Source: Virgibacillus halotolerans | GTDB lineage: Bacteria; Bacillota; Bacilli; Bacillales; Amphibacillaceae | Reading direction: 5' to 3' | Length of the DNA stretch: 64,000 bases | Assembly: GCF_016908515.1 (NCBI RefSeq) | Contig: NZ_JAFBEA010000004.1 | Location: 1 to 64,000, forward strand | In this document: positions 45,509-54,806 of the stretch, piece after piece | Layout: each line of letters opens with the position of its first letter | Numbering within the stretch: the first letter of the stretch is position 1 | The notes under the pieces: model-generated | What the model was told of the DNA's origin: nothing | The model's input: the letters and a program-made list of their open reading frames with translations, nothing else | Databases searched by the model: none | Program-made: the position numbers and the translations under genes

Positions 45509-46930
45509 TTATACCCCCTCTTTCGGTAGCAGCAAGCGAACCGTTGTCCCTTTTCCCGGCTCCGATTCAATCTGCACGACGGCGTCCACTTTATAATGGA
45601 TCTGCAACCGCCGGATAACATTCGTTAAACCAATCCCTGTGGAATGTCCGACATGATCTACCTCATTCACGGCGAGGGACAGCAACTGCTTCACTTTTTC
45701 CGCCGGCATGCCAGCCCCATCATCACTGACTTCCACTGTGACGTGCTTCCTCGTGTCATAAATCCGTAGTGTAATCGTTCCGCCATCTTCCTTTTCCTCG
45801 ATCCCATGGATAAACGCATTTTCGACAAGCGGCTGCAATGTGAGCCTTGGTATCTCCATTTCTAAACAGTTTTCATCGATATCCAGCTCGAAGCGACTTC
45901 GTTCGGAAAAACGGATTTTTTGAATATGAAAATAATCCTGAACCACTGCGACCTCATCCCGAAGTGAAACAGGCTTATCGATCTGCCCTAGGCTATGGCG
46001 CAGCAATGTCGCAACGGAATCAATCAGGTTGGAAGTGGCTTTCGCATCCTCTAAATAGGCCATTTTCGATATCGTGTTAAGTGTATTAAATAGAAAATGT
46101 GGGTTAATTTGGTTTTGCAGATGCTTTAATTCCATCTCTTTGATTAGCCGATCGAGCTCAGATTGGTCCTTGATTTCCTCCACCAATCCATGGATATTCG
46201 AACGCATGTCATTAAATGTATCACCCAACAATTTCAATTCATCATTGGAGCGTACTTTAACCGGTGCGCCAAGCAAATCACCTTGCGAAACTTCCGTTGC
46301 AGCGTGTGACAACTGATGAATCGGTTGGGTAATTCCTTTTGAAAACCAAAGCGCAAAAAATATTGCCAGCATAATCGTCGTTAGTGACAGAAAAATAATA
46401 AAGATAAAAAAGCTATCATTCCTACGTTGTAAATCCTGATAAAATGTCTGGTAATCGGTTAATTCCACATCAATAATTTCCAATGCCGAAGTTTGAATAT
46501 AGCTGGACGCGGTGCGTGTTTCTTCCAGGTGATGCGTATATTGTTCAATATCATCGCGTATGAAAAAACCGACTGTCAGCTCACTTTCATGAATAAATGT
46601 CTCCATTAAATTAATGTAGTTTTTAATTTCAATTTTATTTGGATCAGCGAACGCGCTTGCTAGCTGGTCTTTAGCATTTTCCAATGCCTTTTTCACAGCA
46701 AAGTAATCCGTCTTATTGATCCCTCCAGATTCCATGACATAAATTCTTGTTTGCGTATATAGCTCCTCCGATTTTTGCGAGATGTCGTTTAATAATAGGA
46801 AGCGTTGAAAGCTCTGATCATAGGTATTGGTTAATTGATTTGAACTCACAAAGATAGATACCGCTGTAATTTGAAATAAAATAACAAATACTAAAAAGTA
46901 GACCAATAGTTTCCCGCGGATCGTTCTCAT
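45509..46930 (-). CDS. YesM-type sensor histidine kinase
   Basis: 473 residues. Two membrane helices (about 10-30 and 170-192) enclose an outside domain of about 140 helical residues, then HAMP (about 193-245), His-kinase dimerisation with phospho-acceptor His in NQINPHFLFNTLNTISK and an ATPase domain with N-box LVENAFIHGIE and DDGAGM. The start overlaps the end of the sugar-binding-protein gene by four bases, so sensor and kinase are made together. Confidence 0.9.
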   Translation of the reverse strand: MRTIRGKLLVYFLVFVILFQITAVSIFVSSNQLTNTYDQSFQRFLLLNDISQKSEELYTQTRIYVMESGGINKTDYFAVKKALENAKDQLASAFADPNKIEIKNYINLMETFIHESELTVGFFIRDDIEQYTHHLEETRTASSYIQTSALEIIDVELTDYQTFYQDLQRRNDSFFIFIIFLSLTTIMLAIFFALWFSKGITQPIHQLSHAATEVSQGDLLGAPVKVRSNDELKLLGDTFNDMRSNIHGLVEEIKDQSELDRLIKEMELKHLQNQINPHFLFNTLNTISKMAYLEDAKATSNLIDSVATLLRHSLGQIDKPVSLRDEVAVVQDYFHIQKIRFSERSRFELDIDENCLEMEIPRLTLQPLVENAFIHGIEEKEDGGTITLRIYDTRKHVTVEVSDDGAGMPAEKVKQLLSLAVNEVDHVGHSTGIGLTNVIRRLQIHYKVDAVVQIESEPGKGTTVRLLLPKEGV

Positions 46931-47901
46931 TGGAGTTCACCACCAGATCGTTGTAAATCCTGCTTTTCGATTATATTTGTTTCTGTAAAAACTTCCCGCT
47001 CTAACAAGCCCTTTTCCTGTAATCCAATCATTACTTCCACCGCTTTATAACCCATTTTCTCTGGATATTGCGCGATCGTCGCATCTATTTTATTTTCCTG
47101 AATCAGTTGTAATGTCTCCGGCAACGTATCGAAGGCCGTCATATACACTTCTTTATTCGGAGCGATTTCATGCAGTCCTTCTACCATGCCCATACCGTCA
47201 AGCGCGCTCGTCCCGATTAAAGCAGTAATTTCCGGGTATTCCTTGAGCAGCGAATACGTTGCCTGCGCTGCGCCGATTACCGTTATGCCCGATTCCTCCG
47301 TCGTTGTCAGATGGATGCGAGGATGAGATTTTATTTTGTCTTTAAAACCTGCAATTCTTTCCTGCTGACTCAACGCATCAAGCCTTCCCGTTACAATTCC
47401 CACATATTGCTCGCCAGTCGTATTTTCGATCATGGTTTGACCTGCAAGCTCCCCCGCATGAAAATTATCGGTCCCAATATAGGCCTGACGCTCACTGCCT
47501 TTCACGTCTGCATCAATCGTAATAATCGGTAAATGACGCTCGTTCCCTTTATGTGCGAGGTCCACAAAACGCTGTCCCTCCACCCCTTGTACAATGATGC
47601 CATCCACATTCGCTGAGATCATCCGGTCCAACAGCTCCAATAACGCTTCATTATCCGCCTTTTTCGGTGCCACATATTCCAAATAAATATCGTTCTCCGC
47701 AGCAGCCTTGCGCGCCCCCTTCTCAATCAATCGCCAATAATCATTCTCTGTCTCTTCCGCAATCAACGCAAAATGATATTTATATTCTTTCGACGTGGTG
47801 GTATCGCTTTCAATATAGAACGTCTTGTACCCGTAAATGAGCATCCCAATGAAACTGATTAGAAAAACAGCAGCCGTAGCTGTATAAATGATAGCTTTCA
47901 T
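46927..47901 (-). CDS. Membrane-anchored RbsB-like sugar sensor
   Basis: 324 residues. One N-terminal membrane helix (about 5-27) without a lipobox, then a periplasmic-binding-protein fold of the ribose/xylose type (HFALIAEETENDYWRLIEKGARKAA, DGIIVQGVEG, ITIDADVKGSERQAYIGTDNFHAG, ALIGTSALDGMG). No transport permease is adjacent; instead it precedes and overlaps the kinase gene. This is the three-component arrangement known from clostridial XylFII-LytS-YesN, where the anchored binding protein presents the sugar signal to the kinase. Start ATG 47901 follows GGGGGAAG. Confidence 0.88.
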   Translation of the reverse strand: MKAIIYTATAAVFLISFIGMLIYGYKTFYIESDTTTSKEYKYHFALIAEETENDYWRLIEKGARKAAAENDIYLEYVAPKKADNEALLELLDRMISANVDGIIVQGVEGQRFVDLAHKGNERHLPIITIDADVKGSERQAYIGTDNFHAGELAGQTMIENTTGEQYVGIVTGRLDALSQQERIAGFKDKIKSHPRIHLTTTEESGITVIGAAQATYSLLKEYPEITALIGTSALDGMGMVEGLHEIAPNKEVYMTAFDTLPETLQLIQENKIDATIAQYPEKMGYKAVEVMIGLQEKGLLEREVFTETNIIEKQDLQRSGGELQ

Positions 47902-47984
47902 CCTATCTTCCCCCTAGCATTCACTTTATTTTAGCATGAAGGGAGGGGAATTGTCGTGTAGGTGGGATTGCATGGGTAGAGTGT

Positions 47985-48379
47985 GGGCGGGGATTCTTTC
48001 TTTAAATACGATGGGACCAGAGTCGTGCTGTTATCACCTGAAGAAGGCAATCCCAACGGTTTTAGTATCCGTTTTATGATTAAGGAATTAGTAGCCAGAA
48101 GAGAAAAAATAAGTTCCTGCTCGTTTTTTCCGATGAAGATCCGGTACATTGGGGTAAGATCAAAATGGCATTGCGTATATGTTTCTAGTTGTTTCGGAAG
48201 CGTGTAAAAAATGGATTGATGTGATTGGGATGTTGCTGGCTGACGGTGAGATTGATGAGCGAGAAGATTCCATTATGAGGTATACTTATGGGAAGGAACG
48301 CTTGATGATTCCGAGTATGACGGAACTGCCTGAGCATTTTGCGCCATTGTTGAAACGGTTGTTGTTTCGGGGCATTTAG
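47985..48379 (+). pseudogene. Decayed plus-strand gene with two frameshifts, family unknown
   Basis: Three coding-like segments in different frames join into one protein-like sequence: FFKYDGTRVVLLSPEEGNP..., then VFSDEDPVHWGKIKMALRICF, then LVVSEACKKWIDVIGMLL...PLLKRLLFRGI and stop at 48379. The shifts lie near 48125 and 48185. It has no start with a ribosome site. I do not recognise the family. It is the only plus-strand coding trace in the right half of the window. Confidence 0.4.
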
Positions 48380-48428
48380 TGAAAAAGAACTGTAGTGACA
48401 GATATAGAATATGATTGCTTCATAATAA

Positions 48429-48486
48429 TAATAGAAATAACCATTAAATACCTGTAGTCAGGCTTTTAAGGGGGTTATTTCTATTA
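48429..48486. repeat. 14-bp perfect inverted repeat with structured loop
   Basis: TAATAGAAATAACC (48429-48442) and GGTTATTTCTATTA (48473-48486) are perfectly complementary with a 30-base loop containing a small CCTG/CAGG hairpin. There is no T-tract on either strand. It could be a protein-binding site, an mRNA end or a relic of a small mobile element. Confidence 0.5.
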
Positions 48487-48637
48487 ATCATAGAGTAATC
48501 AAATAGCAGGTAATATCCTCTGAAACAATCCAGAATTATCTCTAGTAAAATTAGTTTTCCCAAAATATTGTTAGCTTAAATGGACTTCTCCCCCAATAAT
48601 CTCATTTCCCCCCTTGGTAAATTCAAATCGATACACA

Positions 48638-50296
48638 TTAAATGGAAACACCTTGTTTAACATACACAACATTACCATCTATTAGTGTGAGGCAAACTGA
48701 AATATCCTTAATTTCCCGAGGATCTACCATTGTTGGGTCCGCATCCAAAACTGCAAAATCTGCCCGTTTTCCTATTTCAATACTTCCAGAATCCTCCTCA
48801 TCAAAGCTTAATTTTGCACCTTCTATTGTCATAGACTTCAACGCGGTAAATACATCAATGCATTGTTTTGATCCAAGAATGTTCCCTTCTCTTGTAATGC
48901 GATTTACTGCTGCCCAGATTAAAAATAAGGGAGATATAGGTGTTATCGGACAATCAGAATGCAACGTAAACAACAAATCTCGATCAACGGCATCAGCAAG
49001 AGGACTAATTCTCTCAGCACGTTCCGGCCCTAAAAATAAACGTTTATGTCTGTCTCCCCAATAATACACATGATTAATGAAAAACGAACCAGCAATATTA
49101 TGTTTCTTCATTTTATCAAGGTCATCAAGTGTTGCTGTTTGAACATGTTCAATACGGTGCCGATGATCTACACGTGGTGTTTCAACAAGTGCACGCTCAT
49201 AAGCTTCAAGTATTGACCCAATTGCTCTGTCACCATTACCATGCACGGCAACTCGAAACCCACGTTTGTGAAGGTCTGAAATTTCTTTATTGAATTCATC
49301 TTGGTTTTGATAAAGATCCCCATCCTTACTTTCATCACAAAAGTATGGTTTTCTTAGTGCAGCGGTTAATCCTTGAATCGATCCATCTTGAAACATTTTA
49401 ATGCTATCCAATCGAGCGCGATTATTTGAACGTTCCCTTAACTCATGGTCCAATTGGTCTGCAGTATACCCGCTAAACATCCCATCTTCCCTCAGAAGAT
49501 TATGCAAAATCATTAACTGGGCATGCATCGGGTTAATTCCTTTTTCTGCTGCCTTAAGATGAACTTTTAAGTCATCGCCTAATATTCCTCCAACTGCTGC
49601 ATCAGTATTTGTTGTAATTCCCTGGGCTATATATTCGTTGGCTGCTTCTCCAAGTTCATGGATAAGTTCATCCTCGTTAGGTATAGGGGTTACAGCCATA
49701 AGAGGAGCCATTGCAGGCCTTTCATAAATCACTCCGTTTAACTGACCACTATTGTCTCGACCATAATGACCCCCCTGCGGATCAGAAATACCCTTTTTTA
49801 TACCTGCGATTTTGAGCGCCATGGAATTCGCAACACTTAGATGCCCCGATGTATGTTGTATAATGACAGGATGTTCTGGTGCTGCAAAATCCAAATCATC
49901 TCTTGTTGGATGGCGACCCTCGGTCAGTAATGTGTCATCATACCCCTGCCCTGTTATCCACTCACCTTTTGGGGTTTGATTAACTTTTTCTTGAATTCTA
50001 AAGATGATATCACTAATATTTTGATTCAAAGGAGAACTACAATCAATCAATTTACGGGATTGAGCGTATCCTAGAATATGATTATGTGTCTCGATAAACC
50101 CGGGAATGAGCGTATTACCCTTTAAGTTTATAACCTCTGTTTCCTGTGTAACGGAAACAGCATCCCGCGGTGGCTCTGAAGTTTTCCAAATTCCTACTAT
50201 ACGACCATTTGACACCGCAACTGAACCTGCTTTTTGGTTATTTTGGTTTAGTGTTAACACATTGGCATTAATAATTAACAAATCAACATGAACCAT
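48638..50296 (-). CDS. YtcJ-type amidohydrolase
   Basis: 552 residues. Metal-dependent amidohydrolase: N-terminal LIINANVLTLNQNNQ, metal HxH in FIETHNHILGY, IQHTSGHLSVANS, AVHGNGDRAIG, HRIEHVQTA, LHSDCPITPISPL and the C-terminal IGKRADFAVLDADP. The YtcJ family hydrolyses amide or N-acyl bonds; substrates are mostly unknown. Last gene of the catabolic cluster, start ATG 50296 after AGGGAGG. With the neighbouring M20 amidase it suggests an amide-linked substrate. Confidence 0.85.
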   Translation of the reverse strand: MVHVDLLIINANVLTLNQNNQKAGSVAVSNGRIVGIWKTSEPPRDAVSVTQETEVINLKGNTLIPGFIETHNHILGYAQSRKLIDCSSPLNQNISDIIFRIQEKVNQTPKGEWITGQGYDDTLLTEGRHPTRDDLDFAAPEHPVIIQHTSGHLSVANSMALKIAGIKKGISDPQGGHYGRDNSGQLNGVIYERPAMAPLMAVTPIPNEDELIHELGEAANEYIAQGITTNTDAAVGGILGDDLKVHLKAAEKGINPMHAQLMILHNLLREDGMFSGYTADQLDHELRERSNNRARLDSIKMFQDGSIQGLTAALRKPYFCDESKDGDLYQNQDEFNKEISDLHKRGFRVAVHGNGDRAIGSILEAYERALVETPRVDHRHRIEHVQTATLDDLDKMKKHNIAGSFFINHVYYWGDRHKRLFLGPERAERISPLADAVDRDLLFTLHSDCPITPISPLFLIWAAVNRITREGNILGSKQCIDVFTALKSMTIEGAKLSFDEEDSGSIEIGKRADFAVLDADPTMVDPREIKDISVCLTLIDGNVVYVKQGVSI

Positions 50297-50477
50297 TCTA
50301 ACAATCCTCCCTTAGTTAATAGTATTAAGTACTTCTTGGACACACTATAAATAGTGCACTCTAACGACCAAAGAAATATCCCCAATATACCAAACGGAAT
50401 TTTCCATTTGAATCTCCTGAGAAAGCAGGAATTCGAAATCCACTTTCCCTAATAATATTTCGGTGATTTTTATTACT

Positions 50478-51875
50478 TTATTGCACTGGCGGTTTTACCT
50501 CGTTAGGAATTCCAGCTTTATATGGTTTCCCATCTATATCTTCTAAAAATTCCTTTTTAGCTTTTTCAAGAATGCTATTTTTGTTTATAAGCAGGTCATA
50601 ACCTGTTAAAGCCATCGTTTTTGCTGCAAAGTGCATTCCTTTATAGCCAATGGATGAACCAAAAGATGCCGTGGCCTGCCATGAATGAAACTGCACTCCC
50701 GCAGGGGCACAGGTTGTAGTGACCATTCCCATCGGTGCAATCCAGCTAATATCCGCGACGTCTGAAGAACCGGCTCCCGTTGTTCCCTTCATATGTGGAA
50801 AATAAAAATTTTTCACAGGCAGTATTACTTCAGTACCTCCAGTTATTTTCTGATCATTCCTAACTACGCCCGGATCAATGGTGTTCACAATCTCTTGGGC
50901 AAAATTTTGTTCATCCTGTGTAAATTCTAGTACTCCACATTCGTTCATATTTTCCAGCATAACTTCACTTATTGTATTATTCGGCAACATTTCATATACA
51001 TTTGCGATGATTTCCGATGAGACTTTTGTTTCCGTCATTAATGCTGATCCTTCAGCAATTTTATTTACTCTTCTTAGCATATCTTCTACATGTTCCCGTG
51101 AAGATGCCCGTAAATAATACCAGACTGTCGCATCCTCCGGGACAATATTCGGAGCCAAACCACCATTTGTAATCACATAATGAATTCGTGACCCATCTAA
51201 AATATGTTCCCTAAGATAATTTGACCCCGTATTCATCAGCTCCACCGCATCAAGCGCACTTCTTCCCGCATGAGGTGCGGCCGCAGCATGGGCTGTTATC
51301 CCTTTAAAATGGTATTTTATAGAGACCATCGCTTGCATACTCATGTTTACAACAATGTTAGATTTACCCGGGTGCCATGTCAATGCACAATCCAAGTCGT
51401 CAAATACTCCTTCTCTAGCCATAAAGGTTTTACCCGATAATACCTCCTCAGCCGGACAACCATAGTACCGTATCGTTCCGCTTACATTTTCCATTGCCAT
51501 CGTTTCTTTCAACGCTATAACAGCTTCTACTCCTGCAGTTCCTAATAAATTATGTCCACATCCATGACCTGGGCCATCCAAGACGACTTCCTCTTTAATA
51601 GCACTCGCCTTCTGGGAAAGCCCAGGTAGCGCATCATATTCTCCCATTAAGCCGATAATCGGAGTACCAGAACCAAATTCAGCAACAAATGCCGTTGGTA
51701 TTCCCGCTACAGATGATGTTATTGTAAATCCTTTTTCATGTAAAACAGATTTTTGTAAATCCGATGCGTATGTCTCTTTGTAAGCAATTTGTGGATGATC
51801 CCATATTTTTTGGGCTATCTCCGTAAATTCTACATTGTGCTCATCCAGCCATTGTAATATCGTTTTTTTGCCCAT
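50478..51875 (-). CDS. M20-family amidohydrolase (AbgB-like)
   Basis: 465 residues. Metal ligands are in GEYDALPGL, GHGCGHNLLGTAG and PAEEVLSG; the dimerisation domain inserts around 190-310 with HAAAAPHAGRSALDAVEL. The family includes p-aminobenzoyl-glutamate and indole-acetyl-amino-acid hydrolases. It could release a carboxylic acid from an amino-acid conjugate for the CoA ligase encoded upstream. Start ATG 51875 follows AAGGAG. Likely cytosolic. Confidence 0.88.
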   Translation of the reverse strand: MGKKTILQWLDEHNVEFTEIAQKIWDHPQIAYKETYASDLQKSVLHEKGFTITSSVAGIPTAFVAEFGSGTPIIGLMGEYDALPGLSQKASAIKEEVVLDGPGHGCGHNLLGTAGVEAVIALKETMAMENVSGTIRYYGCPAEEVLSGKTFMAREGVFDDLDCALTWHPGKSNIVVNMSMQAMVSIKYHFKGITAHAAAAPHAGRSALDAVELMNTGSNYLREHILDGSRIHYVITNGGLAPNIVPEDATVWYYLRASSREHVEDMLRRVNKIAEGSALMTETKVSSEIIANVYEMLPNNTISEVMLENMNECGVLEFTQDEQNFAQEIVNTIDPGVVRNDQKITGGTEVILPVKNFYFPHMKGTTGAGSSDVADISWIAPMGMVTTTCAPAGVQFHSWQATASFGSSIGYKGMHFAAKTMALTGYDLLINKNSILEKAKKEFLEDIDGKPYKAGIPNEVKPPVQ

Positions 51876-51964
51876 GCTTAAGCTCTCCTTTTCTATTAAA
51901 TAGATTCTTTACACTTTACCAAAGCCTGTGCAGTTGCTAGTTTTGGAAGGAACCAACTTTTTAG

Positions 51965-52085
51965 TCACACATTTCTTAAATCACGCATTAAAAGATAACA
52001 GTGTTGTTTACCGAGTTGTCCGGGTTTGCTTTCTGTTTCCATTCCTGTTGCCGCATTTACATCGACAATAACAACCTTCTTTAAC
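51965..52085 (-). pseudogene. Possible gene remnant, TrpF-like tail
   Basis: A minus-strand frame with coding character reads VVIVDVNAATGMETESKPG... and ends LLMRDLRNV stop at 51965. It has no start and nothing recognisable upstream, where the MFS gene ends. The VDV..TG.ET..PG pattern resembles the C-terminus of phosphoribosylanthranilate-isomerase-like barrels, but the resemblance is weak. Confidence 0.3.
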
Positions 52086-52105
52086 GAATGTATTGAATTT
52101 GAATC

Positions 52106-53554
52106 CTACTTTGTTGCATTCATATCGTATTCTGTTGTGTCCACTTCGACATTCTCCGCTGATCCAGTTACCCCCTGAAACCCTCTCACCTTTTTTGGAA
52201 TTAAATAAAGAAAAATAAAAGACATTGCGGTAAATATAGTAAGGATAAGTGCTGTACTAGAGAGAGCACTTACCGCATTCCCCCTTGCAGCAAATAAGGC
52301 ATAGGTTACAATAGCGAATGAAGCCCCTACACGTTGCGCAGTAGTTTCAATCATGTTAAACGTGAATGTAATAGTTCCGAGACGTGAAGGATCTGCTTCT
52401 GACAAGACAACAGCTTTTGTAGCAGGACCGGCCAAACCTATACCAATTCCAATTAAACACATGGATATTAATAAATATAAAAAGGAGGTGTCTATAGTTA
52501 CTACTATCAGCATCCCTGATCCTCCAATAAGCATAATAATACTTAACCCAATCATAAACCGTGCGGAAAGTCTGCTCATCCATCTACCACTTAATAAGTT
52601 TGCCACTGCCATTGTTGCGAAAAGTGCCATTTGCAACAAGCCAATAATTGTAGATGACTTCTCCTGTACTCCTTGAACAAAGAATGTTAATACATACATG
52701 ATACTGCTGAATGTCACGGACAACAGAACAGCAATTATTGATGTCACCCAAAAGTTGCGATTTGTGGCGTATTTAATATCAATCAAAGGATCTTTTTGTT
52801 TTTTTTCAACAACAATTAGCAATAAGAATGCGATTACAAAAACACCAAAAGGAGGGAGCAACATCCAAGAGGAAATTCCATAACTGTTAATAAATGTCGG
52901 AATTGTTAAGATGCCTAGCAATGTTAATACCACAAATATTACACCCAAAAAATCGAAAGAACCCAATTTTCCTCCCTGTACTGTTGGTACCCCAATGAAA
53001 AATAAAAGAAATGTTACAACACCAAGAAATGCGCAAAACCAAAAGATGGATGACCACCCCATACTATCAACAAACATCCCACTTATAACTGGCCCCAATA
53101 CACCACCTATAACAGAATAAAATCCAAATATACCAAGTGCTTTCCCACGTTGCTCATCCTTGAAGAATTTCCCGACATAGGTGAATCCTGCGGGTATTAC
53201 CGCAGCTCCAGCCACCCCTTTGATAAACATCCCAAAAACCAACACCCAAAAGAAGGGTGCTAAAGCAACTAAGGATGTTCCAATAGCAAGAAGAGCAGCA
53301 CCTAAAAGAATGACCATTTTCTGACCAAAATAATCGCCTAACCATCCAAATAATGGTTGAAATCCGGTTAATCCTAAGGCAAAACCTAATTGCATCCAAA
53401 CTGCATAACCAGCACCTAAATCAAAGTTAGCCAGCATTTTAGGATAAGCTACTAGACCTGAAGCCTCGGCAAAAACAACAAAAGTTACCCCAATACACAA
53501 AATATGAAAAGACTTTCGAATTGTTTTCTCTTCCGCCATTAATTTTTCTCCCAA
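52106..53554 (-). CDS. MFS transporter (DHA2-like)
   Basis: 482 residues with 14 predicted membrane helices and a motif-A-like GWLGDYFGQK loop after helix 2; KDEQRGKALGIFGFYSVIGG after helix 4 is typical of DHA2 drug/H+ antiporters. In this cluster it may import the substrate or export a toxic intermediate. TTG start at 53554 with GAGGAGG seven bases before it; ATG 53539 also has a good site. A 229-base gap with a gene remnant separates it from the M20 gene. Confidence 0.88.
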   Translation of the reverse strand: MGEKLMAEEKTIRKSFHILCIGVTFVVFAEASGLVAYPKMLANFDLGAGYAVWMQLGFALGLTGFQPLFGWLGDYFGQKMVILLGAALLAIGTSLVALAPFFWVLVFGMFIKGVAGAAVIPAGFTYVGKFFKDEQRGKALGIFGFYSVIGGVLGPVISGMFVDSMGWSSIFWFCAFLGVVTFLLFFIGVPTVQGGKLGSFDFLGVIFVVLTLLGILTIPTFINSYGISSWMLLPPFGVFVIAFLLLIVVEKKQKDPLIDIKYATNRNFWVTSIIAVLLSVTFSSIMYVLTFFVQGVQEKSSTIIGLLQMALFATMAVANLLSGRWMSRLSARFMIGLSIIMLIGGSGMLIVVTIDTSFLYLLISMCLIGIGIGLAGPATKAVVLSEADPSRLGTITFTFNMIETTAQRVGASFAIVTYALFAARGNAVSALSSTALILTIFTAMSFIFLYLIPKKVRGFQGVTGSAENVEVDTTEYDMNATK

Positions 53555-53604
53555 TTTAGTGCCTCCTCAAGGTTTAGAAAACTGGGCAACTAAAATGTTG
53601 CCCT

Positions 53605-53885
53605 TTAACTTAAGCCAATAACACAAGCCTTTTCTCTTGTATACTCTAGTATTGAATATGCACCATATCCGCTTTCTTTTAAACCATCAAATGGCAGATC
53701 CGTTTCTACAATAGCATAAGTATTCACACATACATTTCCTACTTCATTTTTTTCAACCATACGATGTGCTCTACAAGATCATGTTTCCATACTGCCACGG
53801 CAAGTCCATATTCGGTGTCATTTGAAATCTCAATTGCATCTTCTTCAGTGTCAAAAGTATCCCCACCAAACATTTTTTCACAAGA
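53605..53885 (-). pseudogene. Truncated, frameshifted aldehyde dehydrogenase remnant
   Basis: The minus strand encodes, in two frames, a degenerate copy of the last quarter of the aldehyde dehydrogenase at 54807-56288: FDTEEDAIEISNDTEYGLA in one frame, then after a shift near 53760 AHRMVEKNEVGNVCVNTYAI and ...SGYGAYSILEYTREKACVIG, ending at 53605. The intact neighbour has FDTEEEAIQIANDTNYGLA and SGYGTDSVLEYTYEKTCVID. No start or catalytic domain remains. It marks a lost second dehydrogenase copy between the MFS and SDR genes. Confidence 0.85.
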
Positions 53886-53903
53886 TACAAACTATTGACC
53901 TTA

Positions 53904-54665
53904 TTATTTTGCGGTATGTCCTCCATCTACAGGCAGGTTCACACCAGTAATGTATGCAGCTTTATCCGAACAAAGCCATACCGCTGCATTCGCTTGGTCT
54001 TCCGGTTTGCCAATTCTGCCTAGTGGAATATTACTTTTAATATATTCGGCTTGCTCTGGAGCCTCTTGTGACCACTTTTCTACAGCGGGAGTTAAAGTCA
54101 TACCTGGACAGATAGAATTTATGCGAATGCCTTGTTTCCCATATTCTAATGCAATTGATTTCGTGAGACCGTTCACTGCCCATTTAGATGCACTATACCC
54201 TGCCATATTTTCCGCACCCGAAAGCCCTGCTGTTGAGGAAGTATTAACAATCGCTCCACCACCGGATTTTAACATTGCTGGGATTTCATGTTTGATGGAA
54301 TAATACATGCCTGTTGCTGTAATCTGCAACGCACGATCCCAATCAGAAGAATCTGACTCTGTAATTGAAGCTGATGGAACACCTATCCCAGCATTATTAT
54401 GTGCCCAGTCCAAACGACCATACAGTTCAACCGTTTTGTTGATTAATACCACAACATCTTCTTCTGTGGCCACGTTACAAGGAATGTATGAAGCCTCCCC
54501 TCCTGCTTTTTTTATCATATTTACAGTTTCTTGACCCATGTCATCGTTAATGTCTGATATAATTACCTTTGCACCTTCTCTAGCAAAAGCTTGCGCGCTT
54601 GCTCTTCCAATTCCACTTCCTCCAGCTGTGATAATTCCAACTTTATCCTGCATTAATTCACTCAT
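53904..54665 (-). CDS. Short-chain dehydrogenase/reductase
   Basis: 253 residues, classical SDR: cofactor loop TAGGSGIGRASAQA, NNAGIG, catalytic Ser in NTSSTAG and Y-x3-K in GYSASKWA; SDIND after the second strand favours NAD(H). C-terminal PVDGGHTAK is typical. It would oxidise a hydroxyacyl-CoA or alcohol in the pathway. Start ATG 54665 follows AGGAG. A terminator-like hairpin separates it from the aldehyde dehydrogenase gene upstream. Confidence 0.88.
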   Translation of the reverse strand: MSELMQDKVGIITAGGSGIGRASAQAFAREGAKVIISDINDDMGQETVNMIKKAGGEASYIPCNVATEEDVVVLINKTVELYGRLDWAHNNAGIGVPSASITESDSSDWDRALQITATGMYYSIKHEIPAMLKSGGGAIVNTSSTAGLSGAENMAGYSASKWAVNGLTKSIALEYGKQGIRINSICPGMTLTPAVEKWSQEAPEQAEYIKSNIPLGRIGKPEDQANAAVWLCSDKAAYITGVNLPVDGGHTAK

Positions 54666-54776
54666 TTATTTCACTCCTGTTACCATTAACAACAATTATT
54701 TGAAGGTATGAAAAAATAATTTAAAAAGAAATAATTTTCAGATAATTTTAATTTTAAAAAATAAGTTCTAGGGAAT

Positions 54777-54804
54777 AAAAGGGCAGCTTTATAACTACCC
54801 CTTA
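54777..54804 (-). terminator. Probable terminator after the aldehyde dehydrogenase gene
   Basis: On the minus strand AAGGGGTAG and CTGCCCTT pair imperfectly across a short AT loop and are followed by TTATTCCC with a short T-tract. It would separate the upstream catabolic operon from the SDR-MFS-amidohydrolase genes. Confidence 0.45.
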
Positions 54805-54806
54805 TT

